From: MGIIa-L3 sp038150305
Lineage (GTDB): Archaea > Thermoplasmatota > Poseidoniia > Poseidoniales > Poseidoniaceae
Direction: 5' to 3'
Length of the DNA: 64,000 nucleotides
Assembly: GCA_038150305.1 (NCBI GenBank)
Contig: JAYOTG010000008.1
Span: forward strand, 1 to 64,000
The notes below the pieces were generated by a model. It did not search any database and was not told where the DNA came from. It saw only the letters and a program-made list of their open reading frames with translations. Positions 1-8,952 of the stretch are shown here, piece after piece. How positions within the stretch are numbered: the first letter of the stretch is position 1; every line of letters begins with the position of its first letter. The translations under genes and the position numbers were made by a program.

Positions 1-52
1 GAGCACCTGATTCGTAATCAGGAGGTCGGGGGTTCGAGTCCCCCCGTTGGCT
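1..52 (+). tRNA. tRNA-Thr (CGT), 3' part only
   Basis: The window opens inside a tRNA. The anticodon loop TTCGTAA lies at 11-17 between the complementary arms CCTGA and TCAGG, giving anticodon CGT (threonine, codon ACG). The T arm follows with stem GGGGG/CCCCC at 28-32 and 40-44 and loop TTCGAGT. The 3' acceptor strand is 45-51 and the discriminator is T at 52, the base expected for archaeal tRNA-Thr. CCA is not encoded. The acceptor 5' strand and D arm lie before the window, so an intron or the exact start cannot be assessed. Confidence 0.88.
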
Positions 53-108
53 CCTCGCACGCCTGACCAAAGGCGACGCTTCATGTGGATGCCCCGCTTC
101 GGTCGGCC

Positions 109-1371
109 ATGGCGGTGCCAGAAGACCCGATCCGATACACGGATGCGGTGCTGGTGGACGACGAGCAGCGCCTGCACCGCGGAGACGTGCTGCTGCACCC
201 CGACGGACGCTGGTCGACGTCGAAGGGCGACGAGGACGTGGTGGAAACCATCGACGGTCGTGACCGGCTGATCACCCGCAGCCTCCAGAACTGGCACACC
301 CACCTCGCCATGCAGCTCAACGCGAGGGATTTCTCCGACGGATATCCATTGCACCGCTGGCTGGAGGAGGCCATCTTTCCCACGGAGGCTCGGCTCAATC
401 CAATGTACGTGGAAACCGGAGCACGCGCAGCCGCGGCTGAACTGCTCCGTACGGGTTCCACCTTCGCTGCGGACATGTATTTCCATCCCGAAGTCACGGG
501 TTCCGTCTTGCAGGAGGCCGGCATGCGTGGCTTGGTTGGCGGACCCATCTCTGACCGGGCGCTGCCCAGCCACGACAGTGCGGAAGACGCGTTGCGTGAC
601 CTCGAGGTGCTGTTGGCCAACAACGCTGCGAGCGACAGCGTGCAGTACGCCATCGCTGCCCATTCGGTCTACCTCTGCTCCGACGAGACCCTCCTCAAGG
701 CGAAGGAGGTCGCCGAACGTCACGGAGCGAGGATCCACATTCACGTCAGCGAGACGCGCAAGGAAATCGCCGACTGTCATGAGCGCACGGGCCGGTATCC
801 GGTGGAGCACCTCCATCACTTGGGCGTGCTCAACGAAGGCACGGTGCTCGCCCACGCCTCGTGGGTCAAGAAACGAGAGATTCGGATGATGGCCGAAGCC
901 GGCGCAACCGCCGTGCACTGTCCATCGTCCAACATGAAACTCGCCTGCGGGGGCACCCTCTCAATGCCGCCCTACCTCGAAGCCGGTGTTGACGTGCGCC
1001 TCGGCACAGACGGGGCCGCATCGTCTGGCTCAGGGCTCAACCTGTTGGCCGAAGCACGCTTGGCCAGCCTGGTGCAGCGTCATGACCACTGGGACGCGAC
1101 GATGATGACGGCCAGTCAGGCCTTCGCCATGGCGACCAAGGACAGCCGAGACTGGGTCGCGTGGAACCTCGACGACATTCGGATGCATCCGAGGGGACGT
1201 TCCGACAACCGTCATTTGGCCAACTTGGTGTTCAACGGTACGGATTGCCTTGACGTGTGGGCCCAAGGGCGCGCCCTGCGGCGTGACGGCGTGACGTTGT
1301 CCATCGATGAGCGCGCCGCGGCCACGGCGCTGAACGACGCGGTCGAATCCTACTACGAAGACGTGGAATGA
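109..1371 (+). CDS. Amidohydrolase, MtaD/SsnA-type adenosine-derivative or SAH deaminase
   Basis: This is a metal-dependent amidohydrolase (TIM-barrel superfamily) of about 420 residues, the usual length. Visible motifs are the N-terminal metal site NWHTHLAMQL, the mid-protein HIHVSET, and the C-terminal block CPSSNMKL followed by RLGTDGAASSGSG with the catalytic Asp. This combination is typical of 5-methylthioadenosine/S-adenosylhomocysteine deaminases and related chlorohydrolase-like enzymes. The substrate is therefore probably a purine nucleoside derivative of the SAM cycle, which is inference. I chose the ATG at 109; an in-frame GTG at 85 would add eight residues. The gene follows tRNA-Thr by about 56 bases and its end overlaps the convergent gene by 19 bases. 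Confidence 0.85.
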   Translation: MAVPEDPIRYTDAVLVDDEQRLHRGDVLLHPDGRWSTSKGDEDVVETIDGRDRLITRSLQNWHTHLAMQLNARDFSDGYPLHRWLEEAIFPTEARLNPMYVETGARAAAAELLRTGSTFAADMYFHPEVTGSVLQEAGMRGLVGGPISDRALPSHDSAEDALRDLEVLLANNAASDSVQYAIAAHSVYLCSDETLLKAKEVAERHGARIHIHVSETRKEIADCHERTGRYPVEHLHHLGVLNEGTVLAHASWVKKREIRMMAEAGATAVHCPSSNMKLACGGTLSMPPYLEAGVDVRLGTDGAASSGSGLNLLAEARLASLVQRHDHWDATMMTASQAFAMATKDSRDWVAWNLDDIRMHPRGRSDNRHLANLVFNGTDCLDVWAQGRALRRDGVTLSIDERAAATALNDAVESYYEDVE

Positions 1372-1904
1372 CCGAAGCGAGGCCGCCCGTAGACCAACAA
1401 GCCCACCCCAACGAGCAAGAGGAGTGCGGTCGGGGCGCCATCGAGCTGGACGTGAACGGAATACGCCAGGTTCAGCGTCGCTCCTGAGGGCGCCCCGATG
1501 CTCCCGTATCCCGCCCAGTGCACGCCTTCAGCGACCTCCCACGTGATGCCCGCTTCACGGTCTTCTGGAGCACCCATGACCACCGCGTTCAGATCATTGG
1601 AGGTGCAGATGCCAAAGATTGAGGCGGCGGGAGCGTCCTGACAGCGGTTGTACTCGGCCTGATCAACGACCGCCACCCAAACGTCATCGCGGTCCCACGT
1701 GACCGTCGCCTCCACATCGAATAAGGCGGGCGCGGGATGTTCTGGAAGCGGGTCCGAGGCAAAGACCACGCGGTCGTCCGAGGGCGGGGCAGGGATGTCA
1801 GCAAACGCGCCGTCCATCGTGTACCCCACACGCCCAAGGCCGGCAAGAAGGAGGAGAAGGAGGCCACACACCACGGCCACGTTCGGCCAAAATCGGTTGG
1901 ACAC
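1353..1904 (-). CDS. Membrane-anchored protein of unknown function
   Basis: This 183-residue protein is not recognised. It has an N-terminal hydrophobic segment (about residues 8-26, VAVVCGLLLLLLAGLG) and a second one near the C-terminus (about 157-171, ALLLLVGVGLLVYG). Between them is an extracytoplasmic region of roughly 125 residues with two cysteines close together (RCQDAPAASIFGIC) that could form a disulphide. It lies just downstream of the large FN3 surface protein on the same strand with a gap of about 30 bases, so the two may be co-transcribed. It could be an accessory surface protein, but nothing in the sequence shows a specific function. Confidence 0.6.
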   Translation of the reverse strand: MSNRFWPNVAVVCGLLLLLLAGLGRVGYTMDGAFADIPAPPSDDRVVFASDPLPEHPAPALFDVEATVTWDRDDVWVAVVDQAEYNRCQDAPAASIFGICTSNDLNAVVMGAPEDREAGITWEVAEGVHWAGYGSIGAPSGATLNLAYSVHVQLDGAPTALLLLVGVGLLVYGRPRFGHSTSS

Positions 1905-1933
1905 CCATCACCACCTCGAGGCAGATCGAGGCA

Positions 1934-4900
1934 TCAGTCCTCGCTCTTGCGCTTGACCACACGGCGCTTGGGCGGCGTGCGGCGCTTGGGCGCATCGTCG
2001 TCACCGGAGGACTTCGAGACCGCGCGACGCTTCCTTGGCGGCGAGCGCTTCTTTGGCGTCGCATCCTCGAGCGCGTCCATGAAGCCGTCTTCCTCGTCGT
2101 CGTCATCGTCGTCCTCTTCTTCAGGTTCCGCGGACTTTCGGCGGCGACGCTTCTGCTCAGGCTTGTTGACGGCAAATGGATCGTCCTCGTCATCGTCGTC
2201 GTCCAGGCTCTTGCGTTCGGATTCTGGCTCCTTCTTGGTCTCCGTTCCGGTGATGGCGGCCATGTCGAGGTCTTGGGAGGTGCCGATGAACTCGGACATC
2301 CAGTCCTCGTCAGCCTCGTCGTCGCCGTCGCCTCGCTTCTTGGCCTTGGGGCTGCGCATGCTGGTCACGACCACCAAGAAGGCGGCGATCATGGTCAACA
2401 GCAGCATACCGGCCAGCGCCCAGATGATGACGTAGGGAGGGTCGGTGGCCGTGGGGAACACCTCGACCGGATCAGGGATGCCCGCCACTTCGTTCTCGTA
2501 CACACATTGCGTGGTGCCGTCCAACTTGTGGTTGCAGAAATCAACGGTGAACGTGACGGTCTTCGCGATGACGTTCCCGGCAGCGTCAACGGCTTGCACG
2601 CCCACAGAGTGCTTGCCGACTTCGAAATTCCCGGCAGGAATGGACATCGTCATCACCGCTGTCCTGTTGTTGTCCATCCACGTGATCTCCTCGGTGTCGG
2701 TCCACGGCAACGACAGGGTGTTGCCGTCGAGGTTGTAGGTGAGCCTGTACTGCATCCGATCGATACGCACGTCATCGGTGGCGCTGGCGGTGACCATGAT
2801 CTCGTTGCCGTAGAGGTACTTCGAGCCGTCATCTGCCGAAGAGGGCGAGAACACCGTGATGCGTGGCGATTGCGCGTCCACGAACCACTGGTCGACGCTC
2901 TCCAACTGGTTTCGGTTTGCGGCAGCGTCCTCGACCGTCACAAAGACGCTGAGGGCACCAGGGGCCGTGTTCCCGAGGATGGCGAAGTCGACCGAGAACA
3001 CCGGGCCCTTGTCCGGGTTGTTCAGGTTGTCTTGCACCATGGTCATGATCGTCGTGTTGCTGACGATTTCGGTCCCGTCTGCGCTCTTGATGGAGATGGA
3101 GGGGGCTGGGGCCGTTCCAATGTCTTGGCTCAGGGAAACGAGCATGGAATAATCGCCAGAAACCAAGGAAGGCGAGGTTTGAGGGGCGCCGTTGCTGTCA
3201 ATGAGGGTCAACTCGATGTCGGGCGCGAGGGTGTCTTCCAACACCTGCTTCGAATTGTCGCCTTCGAAGATCCTCGGGTTGACGTTCCCGTAGGCGTCCT
3301 CGCAAATGACCGCATAGTACACCTCGCGGTCAAGGCCGGGCTCGACCGCGGCGTCGCTGACCAGCGTGATGCCGTTGCCTTCCTCGATCGGCCCGAACAT
3401 GTACTCCCAACCGGAATCCTCGGTGATGTTGGAGACGACGCTGTCGGCGAAGGGCTCGCCAAAGTGGCGGTAGATGTAGTACCGTTCCCCGGTCTCGGTG
3501 TCTTCGTTGATCCACGTGATCCGAGCCAACAATTCATCGCCGAGCACCTGAACGGTGGTGATGTCAGGTGAACGGGGCGATTTGGTGTCCTCGTAGATTG
3601 GGCCAGCCACGTTTTGCACGAGCGCGGTGGACATGGCGGGACCGGTCAGGTGGCCGTACAGGGCCTCGGTGGTGACGTAGTAGAAGGAATCATCCCGGTC
3701 CAAACCCGGAGGCACGGTGGCGTCGAAGGTGCCCACGCCTTCATCCACGGTTCCAAGCCAGGTGATGGTGCCGTTCTCGATGAACTCAGCACCCGTGATG
3801 CGATCGCTGGCGTGCCAGATGTGGTACCGCTCTCCGCTGACGCCAAGTTGGTCGACCCACGTGACGCGGGTCGTTCCCTGGCCAAGGTAGGCGGCCTCGA
3901 CCATGGTCGGCTCCTTGATCCATTGCGAGAACGCGTCCTCGAACACGGCGCCGGTGCAGCTCAGGGTGTTGGTGCTCGGATCGTAGACACCGAAGGAATC
4001 CACGGTTACGACGCAGTAGTGCGCCGTGCCGTACCGTCCAGTGGGCAAGGTGTAGGCAAAGGCCTCAACGCCTTCCTGAACCGTGCCCACCAGGGTCACG
4101 TTCGGGTCGTTGATGGTGGTGAAACTGTTGCCGGACATGTAGATGCGATACGATTCGCCCTCTTCACCGACGGCGTCCTCCCAGTAGACCCACGTCTTGG
4201 CCGTACCGTTGTTCTCGCTGGACTCGAAATTCGCGTACACGCCCACGGTGGTTGAGGGCGGCGTGTTGTCTTCGAGGACCGCATCGGTCATCGCGTTGCT
4301 GGACAAGAACCTGTGGTCCACGTAGTCCATCCCGGGGCCATTCCAGTTGGGGAGGAAGTAGGAGACCGCGTAATACGCGGACCGCTGCGTGCCTGCATCG
4401 ATGACCAGATCGAGCTGATTGTCCTCCAAGCTCAAGTTCGCCACCAACTGGACCTGTCCGCTTTGCAGACCTATGGTGATGGTGGACCGGGTGATGGCCA
4501 CGTTGTTTGAGCGGTAGACGAGCAGCGTCGCCGCGTCAGGGCCTTCGGTTGGGATGACGTCACCGCCGGGCAGGATGTGGAAGGGGGTCCACGCCAGGGT
4601 GGTGGTGGAGGTGGCGCGATCAAAGGACCCCATGAGGTTGAATGGGGTTTGGACGGCTTGTGTCGACTCCTGAATGCCCATCACGGTGACGGAGTCACCC
4701 GGGAGGAACATCGCATAGACCGTGCCGTTGCTCATTTGCGTGGTCACGGTGTAGTTCACCATGGCGTTCTCACCGGGCGGAACAGGGAACTCGACGGTGT
4801 GCCCAGGATGGGTCCCAGATGCGCGGCAATTCAGGTAATTCGTTTCGCCGCCGCCTCCGACGGCGTCAGAGCAGGCTTCGACGGTCGCCACCAAGTCTGC

Positions 4901-5197
4901 CTGAGCAAGCGTGCTGGCGTCGAGGACGCCCTCGTGCCGGTAGACCGAGTATGTGGCGTCCAGCAATTCCGCCACGCGGCTGTCGAAGTTGTCGATGTTG
5001 CTCCACGTGATGGTGGTGACTTCCGTCTGGGGGTCAAACATGGCGCTGAGGCCCTGTGCTTGGTACCAGGACATCTCGTCCACGTTGGGGTCAGCCGCGG
5101 CGGTTGGCGTGAACGCCAACAAGGTCGAAGCCAAGAACAACAGGACGAGCCCTGAGGCCGTTGCGGAACGGTTTCTGACGTGCATGTCGCCACCCAT
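1934..5197 (-). CDS. Large surface protein: signal peptide, FN3/Ig-like repeats, C-terminal TM and charged tail
   Basis: This 1087-residue protein is predicted to sit on the outer face of the cell. It has a signal peptide (VLLFLASTLLAF... to TAAADP, about residues 17-35) and then at least five FN3-like units. Each unit carries a TWxxxxxxxGERYxIYR-type core, for example RVTWVDQLGVSGERYHIW and ITWINEDTETGERYYIYR. Two Ig-like beta domains follow, then one TM helix (about 922-945). The 140-residue cytoplasmic tail alternates acidic runs (DDDDDEDD, EEEDDDDDDEED) with basic runs (KRRRRK, PPKRRVVKRK). The ATG at 5197 is preferred because a TATA-like CTCATAACC lies about 25 bases upstream; the Met at 5185 is an alternative. 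Adhesion or cell-envelope structure is the likely role, by inference. Confidence 0.8.
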   Translation of the reverse strand: MGGDMHVRNRSATASGLVLLFLASTLLAFTPTAAADPNVDEMSWYQAQGLSAMFDPQTEVTTITWSNIDNFDSRVAELLDATYSVYRHEGVLDASTLAQADLVATVEACSDAVGGGGETNYLNCRASGTHPGHTVEFPVPPGENAMVNYTVTTQMSNGTVYAMFLPGDSVTVMGIQESTQAVQTPFNLMGSFDRATSTTTLAWTPFHILPGGDVIPTEGPDAATLLVYRSNNVAITRSTITIGLQSGQVQLVANLSLEDNQLDLVIDAGTQRSAYYAVSYFLPNWNGPGMDYVDHRFLSSNAMTDAVLEDNTPPSTTVGVYANFESSENNGTAKTWVYWEDAVGEEGESYRIYMSGNSFTTINDPNVTLVGTVQEGVEAFAYTLPTGRYGTAHYCVVTVDSFGVYDPSTNTLSCTGAVFEDAFSQWIKEPTMVEAAYLGQGTTRVTWVDQLGVSGERYHIWHASDRITGAEFIENGTITWLGTVDEGVGTFDATVPPGLDRDDSFYYVTTEALYGHLTGPAMSTALVQNVAGPIYEDTKSPRSPDITTVQVLGDELLARITWINEDTETGERYYIYRHFGEPFADSVVSNITEDSGWEYMFGPIEEGNGITLVSDAAVEPGLDREVYYAVICEDAYGNVNPRIFEGDNSKQVLEDTLAPDIELTLIDSNGAPQTSPSLVSGDYSMLVSLSQDIGTAPAPSISIKSADGTEIVSNTTIMTMVQDNLNNPDKGPVFSVDFAILGNTAPGALSVFVTVEDAAANRNQLESVDQWFVDAQSPRITVFSPSSADDGSKYLYGNEIMVTASATDDVRIDRMQYRLTYNLDGNTLSLPWTDTEEITWMDNNRTAVMTMSIPAGNFEVGKHSVGVQAVDAAGNVIAKTVTFTVDFCNHKLDGTTQCVYENEVAGIPDPVEVFPTATDPPYVIIWALAGMLLLTMIAAFLVVVTSMRSPKAKKRGDGDDEADEDWMSEFIGTSQDLDMAAITGTETKKEPESERKSLDDDDDEDDPFAVNKPEQKRRRRKSAEPEEEDDDDDDEEDGFMDALEDATPKKRSPPRKRRAVSKSSGDDDAPKRRTPPKRRVVKRKSED

Positions 5198-5216
5198 CGC
5201 TGAAACGTGCCACTCG

Positions 5217-5229
5217 GTGGTTATGAGGG
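5217..5229 (-). promoter_or_regulatory. TATA-like box for the FN3 surface protein
   Basis: On the minus strand the sequence reads CCCTCATAACCACC, an AT-rich island in GC-rich DNA centred about 25 bases before the ATG at 5197. This spacing is what leaderless archaeal transcripts show. The assignment rests on position and composition only. Confidence 0.4.
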
Positions 5230-5272
5230 CTTCTCATTCCTTTACGCGAATTGGCGCGACCTTCGACCCGGT

Positions 5273-5974
5273 TCATTCGTCCGAAGCACCCGGCTGAGGA
5301 AGCGGATTTTCCGCATCCATTCGACGCACGTCGCCTGCGGCTTGCCGGAAGCGGGTCAGGAAGGTCCACATCCCTCCGAGCATGGACACGACGACCATGA
5401 GGCTCATTGCCGTGATGGGCACGCCTCCGAACACGTCCACCGTGCCGAAGATGGCCGCATCGAAGGGGATCAGGGCAGCGGTCACGACCAAACTCACCAA
5501 GGTCAACACCATGCGGTCTGCTCGGCTGAACCCTCGGTAATTCCGCAGCCCTGTGACCGCCTGTGCTTGCGTGCCCATGTAGGAGCCGAGCAGGGTGAAC
5601 CATGCCGCGGTCCAACCCAGCGATGCCTGCCCGCAGAACGCAGGATTGAGGGCAAGCGCGAGCACCCAAACCGCGTCGAGGAGGCGGTCAATGGTGTGGT
5701 CCAGCATGTCGCCCCAACGGCTGACTTCACCGCGTGCGCGAGCCACTGCGCCGTCAAGACCGTCGAGCAACATGGCCAGGGCCATCAAAGCGGCTCCGCC
5801 GAGCAGCATAAAGGCGCCTTGCTGATCGTTGGTGGCTGTGGCCATGAGGTAGGCGCCGCCGATGCCCGCCGGAAGGGCGGACCACGTCAGCGCATCAACG
5901 GAAATGCCGTCAAGCCGACGGATGAGCGGAGGAAGCGCTCGCTCCCAACGGCTGCGGAATTGCTCCAAGGCCAT
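5273..5974 (-). CDS. CDP-alcohol phosphatidyltransferase (archaetidylinositol-phosphate synthase-like)
   Basis: This integral membrane enzyme joins a CDP-activated lipid (in archaea CDP-archaeol) to a polar head group, releasing CMP. The family signature DG-x2-AR-x8-G-x3-D-x3-D is present as DGLDGAVARARGEVSRWGDM followed by LDHTID, with the metal-binding aspartates intact. Several hydrophobic segments surround it, matching the six-TM family fold. Starting at the internal Met at 5974 (MALEQF) gives 233 residues; a Met at 5998 would add eight polar residues. It lies 57 bases after the Fap7-like kinase on the same strand. Serine, inositol-phosphate or glycerol as acceptor cannot be told from sequence alone; the inositol-phosphate type is my guess from the archaeal context. 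Confidence 0.8.
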   Translation of the reverse strand: MALEQFRSRWERALPPLIRRLDGISVDALTWSALPAGIGGAYLMATATNDQQGAFMLLGGAALMALAMLLDGLDGAVARARGEVSRWGDMLDHTIDRLLDAVWVLALALNPAFCGQASLGWTAAWFTLLGSYMGTQAQAVTGLRNYRGFSRADRMVLTLVSLVVTAALIPFDAAIFGTVDVFGGVPITAMSLMVVVSMLGGMWTFLTRFRQAAGDVRRMDAENPLPQPGASDE

Positions 5975-6031
5975 GCCACCCCTCGGGCAAGACGCCACAT
6001 GAGCGCATCGGTTGGCTGAGGTCCACGGACC

Positions 6032-6556
6032 TCAAGACAGGGGGTGCGTCGCGTCGGCCAGCCAATCGATGAACGCCTCGCTTGAGGCAGCATAGCCCGC
6101 GTCCTTCCACGCACAAACACGCTCGGCCATGCCTTCCGGCGTCATTGATGATGCGTCCAATTCCAACATCGGCACGTCTAGCCCGGCGTCCTGAACCTCG
6201 GCATGCACGCCACCGAGCATCTCCCACTCGACATTGGCGCGAACCTTGTCTGGCCCATACCCACGCGCCTCCAGGCGGTCGCGCAAGGTTTCGGGAGTGC
6301 AGCGAAGCACGACGATGACGTCGGGGTGGAGATGATGGCTCAGATGGCCCTCGATGAGCACGTCCGGTGGAAGGCTCTGGACGTGTTGGTGCAGCGCGTC
6401 GAGGTCAACCAGGTGTGCACCGTCACCCTCCAGCGGCCCCAAGGCCCCGCACGCTTCGGCGAGGTCACGCACCGCATGGACGAGGAAGGTCGGCGCCAGC
6501 AAAGCGGCAAGCGTGGTTTTACCCGTGCCCGGGGCTCCAGTCAGCGCCACACGCAC
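6032..6556 (-). CDS. Adenylate kinase family protein, Fap7/AK6-like
   Basis: This is a P-loop kinase of 174 residues. The Walker A motif GAPGTGKTTL is at the extreme N-terminus (residues 7-16). The short lid and the phrase VLIEGHLSHHLHPDVIVVLRC (residues about 70-90), followed by RCTPETLRDRLEARGY, are typical of the AK6/Fap7 branch. In archaea and eukaryotes Fap7 acts as an ATPase/adenylate kinase in late maturation of the small ribosomal subunit with uS11. It sits 19 bases after ftsZ, so co-transcription is likely. A simple nucleotide kinase role is the alternative. Confidence 0.8.
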   Translation of the reverse strand: MRVALTGAPGTGKTTLAALLAPTFLVHAVRDLAEACGALGPLEGDGAHLVDLDALHQHVQSLPPDVLIEGHLSHHLHPDVIVVLRCTPETLRDRLEARGYGPDKVRANVEWEMLGGVHAEVQDAGLDVPMLELDASSMTPEGMAERVCAWKDAGYAASSEAFIDWLADATHPLS

Positions 6557-6575
6557 AAACGAGCCTCCGCAAACC

Positions 6576-7709
6576 TCAGTTGACGAACTCGATGTTTCGA
6601 TGTTTGAGGGCCTTGAGCTGCTGCGTTTCGTTTGAGCCGTGAATTTGATCCGACTTGACGCCAGTCAGCACGAGCATGACCCGCAGTTCGTCACCGAGCG
6701 AATCGTCCACGGCAGCACCCCAAATGATGCGGGCCGTCGGGGCGACCTGTTGTTGAATCATCTCTGCACACCGTTCGGCTTCGCCAAGCGTGAGGTCGGG
6801 TCCACCGACGACGTTGATCAACGCGCCACGGGCGTCCGAGACGTCGAGGTCCAGGAGCGGTGAATGAAGCGCTTCCTGCGTCGCCGCTTCCGCGCGTCCC
6901 GGTCCGCTGGCAGATCCAAGGCCGATCATGGCCACGCCGTGACCGGATTGGACCACAGCCCGCAAATCCTCGAAGTCGAGGTTGACCATGCCGTCGATGG
7001 TGAGCAGTTCGGTCACGCCGATGATTGAACGGACCAGCAGTTCGTCGCCAACACGGAAGGCCATCGCCAGAGGGAGGTCGCGCACGTCCTCAATTTCCAA
7101 CAAGCGCTCGTTTGGAATGACGATGATCGTGTCGCAGAATTCCCGAAGGCGTTCAAGCCCCCACTCAGCGTTTTGTTGGCGCAGCTTTCCTTCGGAGTTG
7201 AACGGATAAGTCACCACGGCGATGGTCAGCGCGCCTTGTTGCTTCGCAAGCCGCGCAACATGGCCTGCAGCGCCGGTGCCTGAACCACCGCCCATGCCGG
7301 CGGTGATGATGGCCAATTGGGTGTCGCTGGTGATTTGACGCAGGGCCATCTCGGATTCAAGCGCGGCCGCCTCACCTTTGGTTGGGTCTCCACCTGCGCC
7401 ACGGCCTCGGGCCGTTCGACCGATGAGCACCTTCTGGTCAAGGGAAGACATCAGCAAGGCCTGTGCGTCGGTGTTGATCGCATAGCCGGTGACGTAGGTG
7501 TTTTCGAACAGCCCCTCGTCAAACAAGCGGTTGGCAGCGTTGCATCCCGCACCGCCGACGCCATACACGCCAATCCTGGGCTGAAGGGACTCCAGCAAGG
7601 ACCGAAGTTCCTCGTCCGTGGCGTGCCCCTCCGCAGGAGGAGGCGTCTCCACGGGTGCGGCCTGTTCTTCCTCGGTCAATTCCAAGACCCGTTCAATCAG
7701 GTGGCGCAT
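6576..7709 (-). CDS. ftsZ: Cell division protein FtsZ
   Basis: This tubulin-like GTPase forms the cytokinetic ring. An N-terminal extension of about 45 residues, rich in Glu and Pro, precedes the Rossmann-type start GVYGVGGAGCNAANRL (47-62). The tubulin signature GGGSGTGAAG is at 140-149. The synergy loop is present as VNLDFEDLRAV, with both acidic residues needed for GTP hydrolysis at the filament interface. At 377 residues it is typical for archaeal FtsZ. The C-terminus ends in a short basic/polar stretch (LKALKHRNIEFVN). The gene is between radA and the Fap7-like kinase on the same strand, an information-processing and division cluster. Confidence 0.95.
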   Translation of the reverse strand: MRHLIERVLELTEEEQAAPVETPPPAEGHATDEELRSLLESLQPRIGVYGVGGAGCNAANRLFDEGLFENTYVTGYAINTDAQALLMSSLDQKVLIGRTARGRGAGGDPTKGEAAALESEMALRQITSDTQLAIITAGMGGGSGTGAAGHVARLAKQQGALTIAVVTYPFNSEGKLRQQNAEWGLERLREFCDTIIVIPNERLLEIEDVRDLPLAMAFRVGDELLVRSIIGVTELLTIDGMVNLDFEDLRAVVQSGHGVAMIGLGSASGPGRAEAATQEALHSPLLDLDVSDARGALINVVGGPDLTLGEAERCAEMIQQQVAPTARIIWGAAVDDSLGDELRVMLVLTGVKSDQIHGSNETQQLKALKHRNIEFVN

Positions 7710-7797
7710 CGGCCTGATGCTCCTCCAAGCAGGCTTGAAGGTGCCGCCATGAGGCCGGCCGAAGGCCGCCCTTTGCAGGGGTCGCGATCAACGCCAC

Positions 7798-8826
7798 TCA
7801 GTCACGGAGGCCTTCCTCGGTCACCTGGTAAATGCACTCGCCATCGGGCAGGTTCGGAGAGTCGACCAAACGCGCAATGCGACGGCCGCCCTTGGCCTTC
7901 CTCAGGTAGAGGCGGAAGGTGCTGGCGTGGGCCAGCACGTGGCCACCGACGGGCTTCGTGGGGTCGCCCCACATGGCGTCGGGCTTGGAGTGGACCTGGT
8001 TGGTCACGAGCACGAGCGCGTTGTTCACGTCCGCCGTCTGCTTGAGTTCCTTCAGGTGGCGGTTGAGCTTCTGCTGCCGCTGAGCGAGCATGCCACGACC
8101 GACGTACTCAGCACGGAAGTGGCTCGTCAACGAATCGACGATGATGAGCTTCACGTTCATGCCGCGGCTGAGGCGCTTGATCTCGTCCACCAGGAGGATC
8201 TGGTGAGCCGAGTTGTACGCACGGGCCACGTGGATGCGGCTGAGGACCGCGTCCGGGTCAAGGCCCAAGCCTCGCGCCATTTGCGTGATGCGTTCTGGGC
8301 GGAAGGTGTCCTCGGTGTCGATGTAGAAGATGTCGCCGTCGAGGCCGCCTTCGGACACGGGGAGCGTGCAGTTCACGGCCAATTGGTGACCAATCTGCGT
8401 CTTCCCGGAGCCGAATGCACCGTACACTTCGACCAGGGCTTGGGTTTCGAAGCCACCGCCGAGCAGATCGTCGATCGACTGGACCTTGGCGGAGAGCTTG
8501 AGCACCTCACGGCGGCGGTCGAGCAGGGCTCCACCGGAGACGAAGCCTCCGATGTTGGCCATCTTCTTGGCACCCGCAATGATCTTGCTTGCGACCGCCT
8601 CGCCAAGTTCCGCCTGCTCAGCAAGCTCGGAAGGCGACATCACGGCGATGGCCAAGAGCTCATCGAAGCCGGCCTCGCGCAGCTTCTCTGCCGTCGCGGG
8701 CCCGACCCCAGGGAGGTCTTCGATGCTGACCGTCACCTCGGGTTCCTCCGTCATCAGAAGGTCATCTTCCTCGGAGGTGCTTTCATTCTTCGTCTTGCTT
8801 GCTGTGCGCTTGGATTTGGTCGCCAT
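7798..8826 (-). CDS. radA: DNA repair and recombination protein RadA
   Basis: This is the archaeal RecA/Rad51 recombinase, forming nucleoprotein filaments and catalysing strand exchange. A variable Ser/Thr/Glu-rich leader (1-30) is followed by a helix-hairpin-helix domain (VSIEDLPGVGPATAEKLREA, 33-52). The ATPase core has Walker A GAFGSGKT (136-143) and Walker B LIIVDSLTSHFR. The L1/L2 region contains QRQQKLNRHLKELKQ, and there is VTNQVHSKPDAMWGDPTKPVGG near the C-terminus. At 342 residues the length is as expected and no intein is present. ftsZ follows after 88 bases. Confidence 0.96.
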   Translation of the reverse strand: MATKSKRTASKTKNESTSEEDDLLMTEEPEVTVSIEDLPGVGPATAEKLREAGFDELLAIAVMSPSELAEQAELGEAVASKIIAGAKKMANIGGFVSGGALLDRRREVLKLSAKVQSIDDLLGGGFETQALVEVYGAFGSGKTQIGHQLAVNCTLPVSEGGLDGDIFYIDTEDTFRPERITQMARGLGLDPDAVLSRIHVARAYNSAHQILLVDEIKRLSRGMNVKLIIVDSLTSHFRAEYVGRGMLAQRQQKLNRHLKELKQTADVNNALVLVTNQVHSKPDAMWGDPTKPVGGHVLAHASTFRLYLRKAKGGRRIARLVDSPNLPDGECIYQVTEEGLRD

Positions 8827-8952
8827 GGGTTCACGTTCCTTGGCGAGAGGGATGGGCGTCCACCTATGAAGGACCTATGGACCCCAACGTGGGGATCAAA
8901 GGTGCCCCCTCCCCGGGAGGGCGCCGACGTACCTCGATGGTTCACTTTCAGT

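Noticed and set aside
2273..3571. Long plus-strand open frame opposite the FN3 surface protein
   Set aside because: The composition is His/Arg/Val-rich without any domain, and the opposite strand encodes a clear protein with signal peptide and repeats. Long antisense frames are common in GC-rich DNA.
7745..7775. GGCC-rich hairpin between radA and ftsZ as a terminator
   Set aside because: The stem is only about five pairs and no T-run follows it in the direction of transcription, so a terminator is not supported.
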